Part shown: in pieces, positions 24,800-34,047 of the stretch
Position numbering within the stretch: position 1 is the first letter of the stretch
How the letters are laid out: each line of letters begins with the position of its first letter
NCBI GenBank assembly: GCA_016872595.1
Contig: VGZJ01000008.1
Span: 1 to 48,780, forward strand
DNA from: Planctomycetota bacterium
GTDB taxonomy: Bacteria > Planctomycetota > Planctomycetia > Gemmatales > Gemmataceae
Reading direction: 5' to 3'
Length of the DNA: 48,780 nt
Translations under genes and position numbers: made by a program
The notes under the pieces: generated by a model
Told to the model about the DNA's origin: nothing
The model's input: only the letters and a program-made list of their open reading frames with translations
The model's database searches: none

Positions 24800-25495
24800 A
24801 TGCGCGCGCCGATTCTCGCCACTGCCGCACTGGTCGCACTGGTCGCCGCGCCCGCGCGGGCCGAAGACCCGCCGGCCCCGACCCGCGCCCACTACAAGAC
24901 CGCCACCGACAACATGAAGTTGATCGCGCTCGCGTACCACAACTACGCCAGCGCCTACGGCGACGTGTGGGCCGACGACATCCGCGACAAGGCCGGGAAG
25001 CCGCTGCTCTCGTGGCGCGTCGCGATCCTGCCGTTCGTCGAGGAGGAGAAGCTGTTCAAGGAGTTCAAGCTGGACGAGCCGTGGGACAGCGCGAACAACA
25101 AACCTCTGATCGCCAAGATGCCCAAACTGTACGCCCCGGTGCGCGTGACCGCGAAGGCGGGCGAGACGTACTACCAGCGGTTCAACGGCCCCGGCGCGCT
25201 CTTCGACGGCAAGCCGCGCTACAAGGTTCCCACGATCCCCGACGGCACGAGCAACACCGGGCTGGTGTTCGAGGCCGGCGACGCCGTGGTCTGGAGCAAG
25301 CCCGCGGACCTGACCTACGACGCCAAGAAGCCGCTACCGAAGCTCGGCGCGCACTTTAGCGGTATGTGGTGCCACGTCGCCATGTGCGACGGCGCGGTGA
25401 TCCGCGTCAAGAAGGACGCGGACGCCAAGGAGCTGCGCAAGCTCATCACGCCCGACGACGGCGAAGTGCTCGACACCGACAAGCTGACCAAGTAA
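24800..25495 (+). CDS. DUF1559-family secreted protein
   Basis: This is a 231-residue protein. The start is ATG 24800, giving the signal peptide MRAPILATAALVALVAAPAR followed by A-E-D. The conserved planctomycete DUF1559 blocks follow: NMKLIALAYHNYA, LLSWRVAILPFVEEEKLFKE, LDEPWDSANNKPLIAKMPKL and IPDGTSNTGLVFEAGDAVVW. The family is very expanded in planctomycetes, and its function is not established. The gene starts 25 bases after the permease stop, so it is probably cotranscribed. A paralog with the same layout and the same C-terminal DKLTK lies at 34048-34758. Confidence 0.9.
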   Translation: MRAPILATAALVALVAAPARAEDPPAPTRAHYKTATDNMKLIALAYHNYASAYGDVWADDIRDKAGKPLLSWRVAILPFVEEEKLFKEFKLDEPWDSANNKPLIAKMPKLYAPVRVTAKAGETYYQRFNGPGALFDGKPRYKVPTIPDGTSNTGLVFEAGDAVVWSKPADLTYDAKKPLPKLGAHFSGMWCHVAMCDGAVIRVKKDADAKELRKLITPDDGEVLDTDKLTK

Positions 25496-25630
25496 GCAGT
25501 GGGCAGTGGGCAGTGCGCAGAAAGGCAGAAGAGTTTCGACAGGGGGAAGAGTGGAGTTCGCCCTCTCGTCTGATCTCTGGTTATCCTGTCAAAACTCTTT
25601 TGCCTTTCTGCCCACTGCCCACTGCCCACT
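25496..25630. repeat. 135-bp near-palindrome between convergent genes
   Basis: The left arm (25496-25543) contains three CAGTGGGCAGT-type units, then GAAAGGCAGAAGAGTTT and CGACAGG. The right arm (25585-25630) mirrors it: CCTGTCAAAACTCTTTTGCC, then TTTCTGCCCACTGCCCACTG. It fills the whole gap between the DUF1559 stop and the convergent cytochrome-protein stop and may act as a bidirectional terminator. Its CCTGTCAAAACTCTT core recurs, with one change, in the element at 12538-12623. Confidence 0.88.
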
Positions 25631-25632
25631 CT

Positions 25633-28449
25633 TTACTCGACGAAGATGAACTCTTTGGCGTTGAAGAGGACGTGGGCGAGGTCGGCCCACGCCTTCGGGT
25701 GGTCGGGCTTGTCATAGTCCTTCGACAGCTCCGCGACGAAGTCGGTCGCGGCTGTCAACTCGTCCTTCGTCGGCGCGCGGCCGAACGCGCTCTCGTACAT
25801 CGCGATCACGCGGGCCTCGGTCGTGCCCGGCGCGGCCAGCACCTTCTTCGCCCACAGCTCCGCTTGCTGAATCACGAACGGGTTGTTGAGCATCACGAGC
25901 GCCTGCGCGGGCACGTTGGACACGGTGCGCCGGCCGATGGTCGTGAACGGCGTCGGGTAGTCGAACGCGGTGAACATCGGGCTGATGAAGTTGCGGCGCA
26001 CTTGCAGGTAGATGCTGCGCCGGCCGTTGCCGTCGAGCGGGCCGGACGCGGGTCGCCCCCGGCCCACTTGGTGGTCGGTCAAGTACGGCAGCACGCCGCC
26101 GCCCTCCATCTTCAGGTCGAGCCTGCCGCTCACGGCCAAGATGTTGTCGCGAACGGCCTCCGCCTCGAGGCGCTTCACGTTCTGCCGGTGGAGCAGCCTG
26201 TTCTGCGGGTCCGCGGTCGCGGCTTTGGCGCTCTGGTCCGCGGTCGCGCGGCTCGATTGCCGGTACGCGGCGCTCAACAGCATCAGCTTGTGCATGCGCT
26301 TGAGGCTCCACTGCCGGTCAACGAGTTCGGTCGCGAGCCAATCGAGCAGCTCGGGATGCGTGGGCGACTGGCCCTGAACGCCGAAGTCGTCGGGGCTGCG
26401 CACCAGCCCTTCGCCGAAGTGGTGCTTCCAGAGCCGGTTCACGATGACGCGCGCGACGAGCGGGTTGCTGGGGTCGCTCACCGTGCGCGCGAGCTCGAGC
26501 CGCCCGCTGCCGGGGCCGATGAACGGCTTCTGCTTGAACACTTCGAGCGTCGCGCGCGGGGCCACCACGCCGGGCGTCTTGTGGTTCCCGCGCACGAACA
26601 CGCGCTCGTTGATGCCGGTGCCGTCGCGCATCGTCGGGGCCTTGACCGGGTCCGGCAGCTTCGCCTCCAGTTCGCGAACCCGCGCGATCAGTTTCTTGGC
26701 GTCGGCGTTGTCGGTGACAGGAAGTTCCGGCTGGAACGCCTTCATCGCGCCGTCCGCGGGCGGGCCGCTGTCGGCGAAGCGGGCCTCGCTGATCGACACC
26801 CAACCGGGGCCGTCGTCGAGCAGTTCGAGGTACGCCGGCTGGCCCTTCCACATTCGCAGGTCGAACACCATCCAACGGTACTCGTCGCCGTGGTTAACGT
26901 TCTGCGCAAGGCCGCCGTAGATCGGGTTCTGGATCAGTTGCAGGCCGTTGAGGACGACGCGGGCGCGCGCCCCTTGCCCGGCAACACGCACCGCGAAATA
27001 CGGCTTGTCAACGGTGAAGGTGGGCGAGCGGAGCGCGCCGGCCAGTTTGCGGGCCTCGCGCGCCGAGTTCGGGAACCCCGGCCCGGCTTCGGGGCGGAAC
27101 GCGAGGCCGTCCGCGTCCCAGCGCCCGCGCCACCCGGGGCCGAACAGCTCGAACGGGAGCGCCTTCTCGCGCCACGCGAGCGCTTGGGGCGGCGGCGGCG
27201 CGCCCGGCCCTTGCGCCTTCGCCGGTACCAACAGGTCCAAATCGGCGCGGGCCTGTTTCAGTTCGTCCAGCACCTTTCGTGACGGGGCCGGGTCGCTCAC
27301 GTCGGCCCGGTTGTAGCGCGAACTGGTGAGTACGCCGAACAGCGCGTAGTAGTCCTTCGTGGCGATGGCGTCGAACTTGTGGTCGTGGCAGCGGGCGCAC
27401 GAGATGGTGAGGCCGAACACCGCCTTGCCGAACACGTCGATCTGGTTGTCGGTGCGGTCGGCGAACTCGGCCCGCGAATCGACCGGCGAGTGCTTGGCCT
27501 CGCCCAGCCACCAGAACCCGGTGGCGAGCAGCGCCTCGTTCACCCCGGTGCGCGGCTCGCGGCGCGGGTTCGGCAGCAGGTCGCCGGCGATGTGCTCCGT
27601 CAGGAACTGGTCGTAGGGCACGTCGGCGTTGAACGCGCGCACGACGTAATCGCGGTAGCGCCACGCTTCGGGAATCTCGAAGTCGAACTCGTGGCCGTGC
27701 GTCTCGGCGTAGCGCACGAGGTCGAGCCAGTGCCGGCCCCAGCGCTCCCCGTACTGCGGACTCGCGAGCAGTTTGTCGATCACCTTCTCGTACGCGTCCG
27801 GCGCGTCGTTCTTCAGGAAAGCGTCGATGTCCGCGGGCGCGGGCGGCAGGCCGATCAGGTCGAAGTACACTCGGCGCAGCAGGGCGCGCTTGTCCGCGGG
27901 CGGCGCGAACGTCAGCCCTTCTTTGTCCAGTTTGGGGAACAAGAAGCGGTCGATGTCGTTGCGGATGTCGAGTCTCGGGTTGTCAATCGCCGGCACCGGC
28001 GGGCGCTTGATCGGCTGAAACGACCAGTGCTTGGCGGCCCGCGTGTGCGGGTCGAAGATGTTCCCCGGCCCCTTGCCGACGCCGCCGTCGTCGGGCCACG
28101 GCGCGCCGCCCTTCACCCACTCGGTCAGCGTCGCGATGTCGGCGTCCGAGAGTTTCCCCTTCGGCGGCATCTTGATGTCGTCGTCGTAGCGCACGACCTT
28201 GACCAACCGGCTCTTGGCCGGGTCGCCGCCCACGACCGCGGGGCCGTTCTCGCCGCCCTTCACGAACCCGGCCTTCGCGTCGAGGCGCAGCTCGCCCTTT
28301 TGCTTCTTCTCGCCGTGGCAACTCACGCAGTTGGCGACCAAGATCGGCCGCACCTTCTTCTCGAAGAACTCGTTATCAACCGGCTCCGCGGCGCGGGCGA
28401 CCGGGGCGACGGCGACACAGAAGAGCAGCGCGAGAGCGGAACGGTGCAT
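25633..28449 (-). CDS. PSCyt1/DUF1549/DUF1553 planctomycete cytochrome protein
   Basis: This is a 938-residue protein. The start is ATG 28449, which gives the signal peptide MHRSALALLFCVAVAPVARA. A cytochrome-c-like domain follows with heme motif CVSCH (ILVANCVSCHGEKKQKGEL) and the distal Met region DDIKMPPKGKLSD. DUF1549 comes next (FPKLDKEGLTFAPPADKRAL, RRVYFDLIGLPPAPADIDAF) with a second CxxCH, CARCHDHKFDAIATKDYYA. A middle segment carries a carbohydrate-binding-like region, and DUF1553 closes the protein (RVIVNRLWKHHFGEGLVRSP, FDYPTPFTTIGRRTVSNVPA). These multidomain proteins are a hallmark of planctomycetes, often beside DUF1501 or sulfatase genes and probably involved in periplasmic polymer degradation. 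It diverges from the WD40-type gene at 28556. Confidence 0.93.
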   Translation of the reverse strand: MHRSALALLFCVAVAPVARAAEPVDNEFFEKKVRPILVANCVSCHGEKKQKGELRLDAKAGFVKGGENGPAVVGGDPAKSRLVKVVRYDDDIKMPPKGKLSDADIATLTEWVKGGAPWPDDGGVGKGPGNIFDPHTRAAKHWSFQPIKRPPVPAIDNPRLDIRNDIDRFLFPKLDKEGLTFAPPADKRALLRRVYFDLIGLPPAPADIDAFLKNDAPDAYEKVIDKLLASPQYGERWGRHWLDLVRYAETHGHEFDFEIPEAWRYRDYVVRAFNADVPYDQFLTEHIAGDLLPNPRREPRTGVNEALLATGFWWLGEAKHSPVDSRAEFADRTDNQIDVFGKAVFGLTISCARCHDHKFDAIATKDYYALFGVLTSSRYNRADVSDPAPSRKVLDELKQARADLDLLVPAKAQGPGAPPPPQALAWREKALPFELFGPGWRGRWDADGLAFRPEAGPGFPNSAREARKLAGALRSPTFTVDKPYFAVRVAGQGARARVVLNGLQLIQNPIYGGLAQNVNHGDEYRWMVFDLRMWKGQPAYLELLDDGPGWVSISEARFADSGPPADGAMKAFQPELPVTDNADAKKLIARVRELEAKLPDPVKAPTMRDGTGINERVFVRGNHKTPGVVAPRATLEVFKQKPFIGPGSGRLELARTVSDPSNPLVARVIVNRLWKHHFGEGLVRSPDDFGVQGQSPTHPELLDWLATELVDRQWSLKRMHKLMLLSAAYRQSSRATADQSAKAATADPQNRLLHRQNVKRLEAEAVRDNILAVSGRLDLKMEGGGVLPYLTDHQVGRGRPASGPLDGNGRRSIYLQVRRNFISPMFTAFDYPTPFTTIGRRTVSNVPAQALVMLNNPFVIQQAELWAKKVLAAPGTTEARVIAMYESAFGRAPTKDELTAATDFVAELSKDYDKPDHPKAWADLAHVLFNAKEFIFVE

Positions 28450-28555
28450 GGCGGGGACTCGTGGGCGGGAATCGGCGGTTCGGCAGGACTTTATCTTGCG
28501 GGAACCGTGCCGCGTGTGCAAGCTTAACGCTGGGGAAGAGCGGAGGGGAAGCGCC

Positions 28556-30058
28556 ATGCGAACCGTACTGACCGCGCTCGCGCTACTAGCGGGGACCGCA
28601 CGCACCGGGGCCGCGGACCCGCGCGCGGTGTGGACCGATAAGCCAGTGTGGGTCGCGAACACCGTCGCCACGGTGTACGACATCAGCACCGACGGCAAGC
28701 GGTTCCTCATGTCCGACGGCGGCACGCTCGTCCTCTTCGACCGCGATACGAGCCAGACGCTCTGGACGGTCGAGAAGACGCGCGTGCATGACGCGAAGTT
28801 CTCGCCCGACGGCAAAACGGTCGCGTGCGGCGGGTGGCAACTCGGCGTGATCCTTTACGACGCCGCGACCGGCAAGAAGTTGCACACGATCCCATCGGGC
28901 GGAGAGGGTGCGTTGCAGGTTCATTACCGGCCCGACGGCACGCTCCTCTACCACACGTCCGCTTCCAACGGAGGCGCCGCGCCGCCGTGGACGCTGAAGT
29001 ACAGCATCGTTCACTACGACCCGGTCGCGAACAAGCAGCGCGGCAAGGTGTCCGACACGGTGACGTACGACACCACGAACCCGTGGCTGTGGCACCGCGG
29101 CGCGGGCTTCGTCATGGAGTTCCACCAGATATTCGGAACCAACACGACCACGAGGCGCATCGTCAACTACACCGACCCGGTCACGGGCAAGAAGTCGGCG
29201 ACCGTCGAACTGGATGTGAACGCGATGCCGCTCGACCTCAGCCCGGACGGGAAGACGCTCCTGACGATGATCGCGGGCGACGAGCCGCGGCTCGTGGACA
29301 CCGCGACCGGCAAGACCAAGTTCGTGCTGGGCGACCACAAGCGGCGCGCGACCGACGGGGCGTACTCGCCCGACGGGAAGTTGGTCGCGACCGTGACCGG
29401 CACGTGGTCGCGGCACGCCACGCGCGGCGCGTACGACAACAGCGGTAAGACGCTGAGCGGGCCGGCGGAGTACGTCGTGTGGGACGCCACGACCGGCAAG
29501 GAGGTCGCGCGGGCCGAGTTCCCGACGAAGGAGTTCGATTTCGTTCGGGTTCAGTTCAGCCCGGACTCGAAGTACCTGTTGCTGTCCACCCGTGAAGGAC
29601 CGGGCGGGAAGGGCCAGTCGCACTACGCGGTCGGCGCGGTGCCGTTCGAGCGGGCCGGCGGCGCGGTGCTGACGTTCCCGCGCGACGAGGCGCTCCAGCC
29701 GAGGCCGGTCGGGGGCGCGCCCGGCCCGCTCGTGGCCGACCCGCTCGACCGGCTCATCGAAGAACTGGCGAAGGCGAACAAGCCCGCGGCCGACAAGGTG
29801 GACGCGCTGTTCCTCGCGGCGCTCGGCCGGTTCGCGACGGCGCGCGAACAGAAGGCGGTGAAGGGCACCTACGGCGAGCGACTGACGGCCGACGCGCTGC
29901 GGAAGGTGCTGGCCGAAATTGTCAAGTCGCCGGAGTTCGAGGCGCATATCAAGTCGCTTGAGAATCGCGCGCCGCTGAAGCCGCTCGCGCCGAGCTTCCC
30001 CGGTGGGTTTCCCGGCGGCTTCCCGAACCAGCCATTCGGTTGGCCGATGAAACCTTGA
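28556..30058 (+). CDS. Secreted WD40-like protein with C-terminal DUF1553-like segment
   Basis: This is a 500-residue protein, ATG at 28556, with a GGAGGGG-type ribosome site upstream. The signal peptide is MRTVLTALALLAGTARTGAA. Residues about 25-370 are propeller-like, with repeated DGKRFLMSDGGTLVLFD, FSPDGKTVACGG, YSPDGKLVATVTGTW and FSPDSKYLLLSTREG blades. Near the C-terminus, KVDALFLAALGRFATAREQK followed by LRKVLAEIVKSPEFEAHIKS resembles the end of DUF1549/DUF1553 proteins, as if a fragment of the neighbouring divergent family had been added. The last residues are Pro/Gly-rich (FPGGFPGGFPNQPFGWPMKP). It probably acts outside the cytoplasm with the divergent cytochrome protein. Confidence 0.8.
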   Translation: MRTVLTALALLAGTARTGAADPRAVWTDKPVWVANTVATVYDISTDGKRFLMSDGGTLVLFDRDTSQTLWTVEKTRVHDAKFSPDGKTVACGGWQLGVILYDAATGKKLHTIPSGGEGALQVHYRPDGTLLYHTSASNGGAAPPWTLKYSIVHYDPVANKQRGKVSDTVTYDTTNPWLWHRGAGFVMEFHQIFGTNTTTRRIVNYTDPVTGKKSATVELDVNAMPLDLSPDGKTLLTMIAGDEPRLVDTATGKTKFVLGDHKRRATDGAYSPDGKLVATVTGTWSRHATRGAYDNSGKTLSGPAEYVVWDATTGKEVARAEFPTKEFDFVRVQFSPDSKYLLLSTREGPGGKGQSHYAVGAVPFERAGGAVLTFPRDEALQPRPVGGAPGPLVADPLDRLIEELAKANKPAADKVDALFLAALGRFATAREQKAVKGTYGERLTADALRKVLAEIVKSPEFEAHIKSLENRAPLKPLAPSFPGGFPGGFPNQPFGWPMKP

Positions 30059-30120
30059 CGCGCCTGCGCCGTCTTCATGTGGCGCGACGGCTTCGGCGTC
30101 GCCGCTAAACAGGAATTGGT

Positions 30121-31932
30121 ATGGCGAAAGAGCGCGAGGCACCGAGCCTGACCGATTACGTTGTGACCGCGCTCAGCCCGGCGCTGGTCATGCTCATGGT
30201 CGGCAGCCTCGCGTTCTTCCTCGTGGAAGTGCTGTACGCGGGGAAGTACTCCGACCGGCTCCTGTACACGCTCTTCTTCTTCGTGTCGGCCGCGGTTCTG
30301 GTCGCGCGCATTTCGATCCAGTACGACCGCACGCGCGCCGCGATCTACGGCCTCGCGCTCGCCGTCGTCACCTATCTCGCGCTCCTTTCGTATGTCGAGT
30401 ACCCGAAGGGGTGGCTTAACTCGTGGGGCTGGCTCGTCAACCTCGGCCTCATGGCGGTAATCTGGTGGAGCGCGCACAAGCTCACGTGGGACTGCACGCA
30501 CCTCGACGAGAATCGCGCGTCGAGCGGGCGCGGCCTGTTGAACGCAGCAGGCTTGGACGCTGACGAACCTGCCCCCGTTAGCCGTGAGCCGCAGGCGAGC
30601 GCGAAGCCGAAGAAGACCAAGACGGTCAAGAGAACGGAACCAGATTCCAAACTCTGGAACTGGATCGAGCGCTACAAGGCCCACCGCGAGGCGAAGCGCA
30701 AGGCCGGGCACACGCCGGGCGTGTGGGTGCTGTATTTCGCGCTCGCGGCGCTCCCGCTGTTCGCGCTCGGCCAGTCGCTGGTCGATGCCGACGACGACAA
30801 GCGCCGCCGGGCCACCTTCCTGCAAATGGCGGTGTACGTTGCCAGCGCGCTCGGCCTGCTCGTCACGACCAGTTTGCTCGGCGTGCGCCGCTACCTGCGC
30901 CAGCGCAAGGCGAAAGTGCCGGCCGCGATGACGGTGGGCTGGCTCGGCCTCGGCGCGGTGTTGATCGTCGGGTTCGTGGCGCTCGCGGCGTTCCTGCCGC
31001 GCCCGCACTCGGAGGTGCCGTGGTTCGGGATCGAGCGCGCCGGCAAGTCCGACCGCGACGCCTCGCGCTACGCCCAGCGCGGCGGGTCCAGCGGCAAAGG
31101 CGACGGCGCGGCCGGGAGCGAGTCGAAGGCCGGTGACGGGGGCGCGAGCGCCAAGGGCGGGCAGAGCGGCGGGACGAAGGGCACTCAGGGGAGCGGCAAG
31201 GGCAACGACGGGAAGGGCGGGGGCGGCAAGAAGCAAGAAGGAAAGGGCGCGGGCGACCAGAAGGACGACCCCGAGAGCCGCGAGTCGCAGTCGGGCGCGA
31301 ACGAGCAACAAGGCGACGACGCCAAAGAGGAAGGCGGCTCGCGCAGCGGCACGAGTTCGAGTCAGCCGTTCGGGGAGACGTTCCGTGCGGTCGCGGGCGC
31401 GCTCAAGTGGCTGGTGTTCGCGCTCGTCGCGCTGCTGGTCATCTTCGGCCTGTTCTTCGCCGTGCTGAAGTACCTCGCGCCGTTCACCGACTGGGCCAAG
31501 CGCTGGCTCGCAGGGTTGCGCGCGTGGTGGGCCAACCTGTTTCGGCGCGCACCTTCTGAGGGCGCAGGTGCGATGACGGCGGTTGCGGAACCGCAAGGGG
31601 CTGTAAGGCCGCCACCCTTTAGCGCGTACTCGAATCCCTTTTCGGATGGTACCGCCGAGGGGCGCGACATAGGCGAGCTGATCGCCTACAGCTTCGAGGC
31701 GCTCGATGCGTGGGCGCACGGCCGCGCCGCCGGGCGCGACCCGACCGAGACGCCGTTCGAGTTCGTCTTGCGACTGGGCGAAGTCTTCCCTGATCAAGAG
31801 GAAGAGTTCGCGCGGCTCGCGCTACTGTACGCTCACGCAGTGTACTCGGAGCGCCCGCTGCCGCCCGACGCGCTCGCGGTGCTCGAAGGCGCGTGGGAGC
31901 AGATGGTCCACGGCGTCGCGGTCGGGGCGTGA
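30121..31932 (+). CDS. Membrane protein with DUF4129 C-terminal domain
   Basis: This is a 603-residue protein, ATG 30121. About four hydrophobic segments occur in residues 1-130, three more between about 200 and 300, then a long Gly/Ser/Lys-rich low-complexity stretch (about 320-415), one more membrane span (ALKWLVFALVALLVIFGLFF), and a cytoplasmic C-terminus. That last part, GELIAYSFEALDAWAHGR, PFEFVLRLGEVFPDQEEEFA and LYAHAVYSERPLPPDALAVL, matches DUF4129. Such proteins usually accompany MoxR ATPase, DUF58 and transglutaminase-like genes; none is adjacent here. Its role is unknown. Confidence 0.82.
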   Translation: MAKEREAPSLTDYVVTALSPALVMLMVGSLAFFLVEVLYAGKYSDRLLYTLFFFVSAAVLVARISIQYDRTRAAIYGLALAVVTYLALLSYVEYPKGWLNSWGWLVNLGLMAVIWWSAHKLTWDCTHLDENRASSGRGLLNAAGLDADEPAPVSREPQASAKPKKTKTVKRTEPDSKLWNWIERYKAHREAKRKAGHTPGVWVLYFALAALPLFALGQSLVDADDDKRRRATFLQMAVYVASALGLLVTTSLLGVRRYLRQRKAKVPAAMTVGWLGLGAVLIVGFVALAAFLPRPHSEVPWFGIERAGKSDRDASRYAQRGGSSGKGDGAAGSESKAGDGGASAKGGQSGGTKGTQGSGKGNDGKGGGGKKQEGKGAGDQKDDPESRESQSGANEQQGDDAKEEGGSRSGTSSSQPFGETFRAVAGALKWLVFALVALLVIFGLFFAVLKYLAPFTDWAKRWLAGLRAWWANLFRRAPSEGAGAMTAVAEPQGAVRPPPFSAYSNPFSDGTAEGRDIGELIAYSFEALDAWAHGRAAGRDPTETPFEFVLRLGEVFPDQEEEFARLALLYAHAVYSERPLPPDALAVLEGAWEQMVHGVAVGA

Positions 31933-32055
31933 CCGGCACAACCGTTGCACCGCGGCTCACTACTTTCGCAGAAGCGCCGCGTGCGTCTGGCGTTCGGCCC
32001 GCGAATCCGGTAGTTCTTCCTTATCTTTCCCACTTCCTCGCGCTGCCACACCACC

Positions 32056-34026
32056 ATGAGCGTCGAGTCCAGCAAGTTCCTGCCGTTCGGCTCCGACCCC
32101 GCGCCCGCCAGCACGCCGAATCCCGGCGCGCCGGGTGAGTACGGCTGGTTCGGCCCGCAGGACATGTACCTCTTCAACGAGGGGAGCCACGTCCGGCTGT
32201 ACGACAAGCTCGGCTCGCACCGCGCCACCGTGAACGGGCGAGACGGCTACCACTTCGCGGTGTGGGCACCGAACGCGGACTACGTGAGTGTGGTCGGTGA
32301 CTTCAACAGTTGGGACCGCGGCGCGAACCCGCTCAATCGTATCGGCTCGTCGGGCGTGTGGGGCGGGTTCATCCCCGGCGTCGGTGGCGGCACCTGCTAC
32401 AAGTACCACGTCGCCGCGCCCGGCGGGTTCACCGCCGAGAAGACGGACCCGTTCGCGTTCACCTGCGAGATCCCGCCCAAGAGCGCCGCGGTCACGTGGG
32501 ACTTGAGCTACGAGTGGAACGACGCGGACTGGATGGCGGGCCGCAAGGCGAAGGGCGGGCACGACAAGCCGCTGAGCATTTACGAGGTCCACCTCGGCTC
32601 GTGGATGCGCGAGGCCGATCCGCCGTACCACTCGCTCAACTATCGCGACGTGGCCCCGAAGCTCGCGACCTACTGCGCGGAGATGGGGTTCACGCACGTC
32701 GAACTGCTGCCGATCACCGAGCACCCGTTCTTCGCGTCGTGGGGCTACCAGACCACGGGCTACTTCGCCGCGACCAGCCGCTACGGGACGCCGCAAGACC
32801 TGATGTTCCTCATCGACACGCTGCACCGAGCCGGCGTGGGCGTGGTCCTCGACTGGGTGCCGAGTCACTTCGCCACCGACGCGTGGGCGCTGGCGAAGTT
32901 CGACGGGACGGCGCTGTACGAGCACGAGGACGTGCGCCAAGGGTTCCACCCGGACTGGGGCAGCTTCGTCTTCAACTACAGTCGGCACGAGGTCCGCAGC
33001 TTCCTCTTGTCGAGCGCGCTGTTCTGGCTCGACAAGTACCACATCGACGGGCTGCGCGTCGACGCGGTCGCGTCGATGCTGTACCTCGATTACTCGCGCA
33101 AGGAGGGCGAGTGGGTGCCGAACCGCTACGGCGGGAAGGAGAACATCGACGCCATTTCGTTCCTGCGGCGGTTCAACGAGGAAGTGTACAAGCACTTCCC
33201 CGACGTGCAGACGCATGCCGAAGAGAGCACCGCGTGGAGCCTCGTGTCGCGCCCCACCTACGTCGGCGGTCTCGGCTTCGGCTACAAGTGGGACATGGGC
33301 TGGATGCACGACACGCTGAAGTACTTCATGAAGGACCCGCTGCACCGCAAGCACCACCAGAACGACCTCACGTTCCGCATGCTGTACGCCTACAACGAGA
33401 ACTTCATTCTGCCCCTGTCGCACGACGAAGTGGTGCAGGGCAAAGGCCCGCTGTGGGACAAGATGGCCGGGGACGAGTGGCAGAAGTTCGCCGGGATGCG
33501 GCTCCTGTTCGCGTACCAGTGGGCGATGACCGGCAAGAAGCTCGTGTTCATGGGCGGCGAGATCGCCCAGCGCCAAGAGTGGCGGCACGACCAGAGCATC
33601 GACTGGCACCTGTTGAAGCTGCCGCCGCACAAGGGCGTGCAGTCCGCGGTGCGCGACTTGAACAAACTGTACGCGAACGAACCGGCGATGCACGAACTGG
33701 ACAACCAGCCGGGCGGGTTCGAGTGGATCGACTGCACGGACGCCGCGAACAGCGTCATCAGCTTCGTGCGCAAGGGCAAGGGCGACGACGCGATCGTGTG
33801 CGTGTTCAACTTCACGCCCGTTCCGCGGCACAACTACCGGTTGGGCGTGCCGGGGCCGGGCGCGTGGGCCGAGGTGCTGAACACCGACGCGAGCGTGTAC
33901 GGCGGGAGCAACGTCGGCAACAACGGCGGCGTGTTCGCCGAGTTCGCCCCGCTGCACGGGCAGAAGTACTCCGCGGCCCTGAATCTGCCGCCGCTGGGTG
34001 CCGTCTTCTTCAAGGGCAAAGTCTGA
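32056..34026 (+). CDS. glgB: 1,4-alpha-glucan branching enzyme
   Basis: This is a 656-residue GH13 enzyme that makes alpha-1,6 branches in glycogen. The N-terminal CBM48 domain contains YHFAVWAPNADYVSVVGDFN. The catalytic barrel shows the GlgB motifs: EVHLGSWMRE, TEHPFFASWGYQTTGYFAAT, DWVPSHFATDAWALAKFDG, the nucleophile Asp in DGLRVDAVASMLYLDYS, the acid Glu in THAEESTAW, and LPLSHDEVVQGKGPLW. The all-beta C-terminal domain ends with PPLGAVFFKGKV. Length is slightly short because the extra N-terminal module found in some enzymes is missing. No other glycogen gene is adjacent. Confidence 0.96.
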   Translation: MSVESSKFLPFGSDPAPASTPNPGAPGEYGWFGPQDMYLFNEGSHVRLYDKLGSHRATVNGRDGYHFAVWAPNADYVSVVGDFNSWDRGANPLNRIGSSGVWGGFIPGVGGGTCYKYHVAAPGGFTAEKTDPFAFTCEIPPKSAAVTWDLSYEWNDADWMAGRKAKGGHDKPLSIYEVHLGSWMREADPPYHSLNYRDVAPKLATYCAEMGFTHVELLPITEHPFFASWGYQTTGYFAATSRYGTPQDLMFLIDTLHRAGVGVVLDWVPSHFATDAWALAKFDGTALYEHEDVRQGFHPDWGSFVFNYSRHEVRSFLLSSALFWLDKYHIDGLRVDAVASMLYLDYSRKEGEWVPNRYGGKENIDAISFLRRFNEEVYKHFPDVQTHAEESTAWSLVSRPTYVGGLGFGYKWDMGWMHDTLKYFMKDPLHRKHHQNDLTFRMLYAYNENFILPLSHDEVVQGKGPLWDKMAGDEWQKFAGMRLLFAYQWAMTGKKLVFMGGEIAQRQEWRHDQSIDWHLLKLPPHKGVQSAVRDLNKLYANEPAMHELDNQPGGFEWIDCTDAANSVISFVRKGKGDDAIVCVFNFTPVPRHNYRLGVPGPGAWAEVLNTDASVYGGSNVGNNGGVFAEFAPLHGQKYSAALNLPPLGAVFFKGKV

Positions 34027-34047
34027 TTCACCTGTTGAGGGCGTTCC

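Noticed and set aside
25366-27282. 638-residue plus-strand frame opposite the cytochrome protein
   Set aside because: Runs across a stop, a palindrome and antisense of DUF1553; no protein-like motifs.
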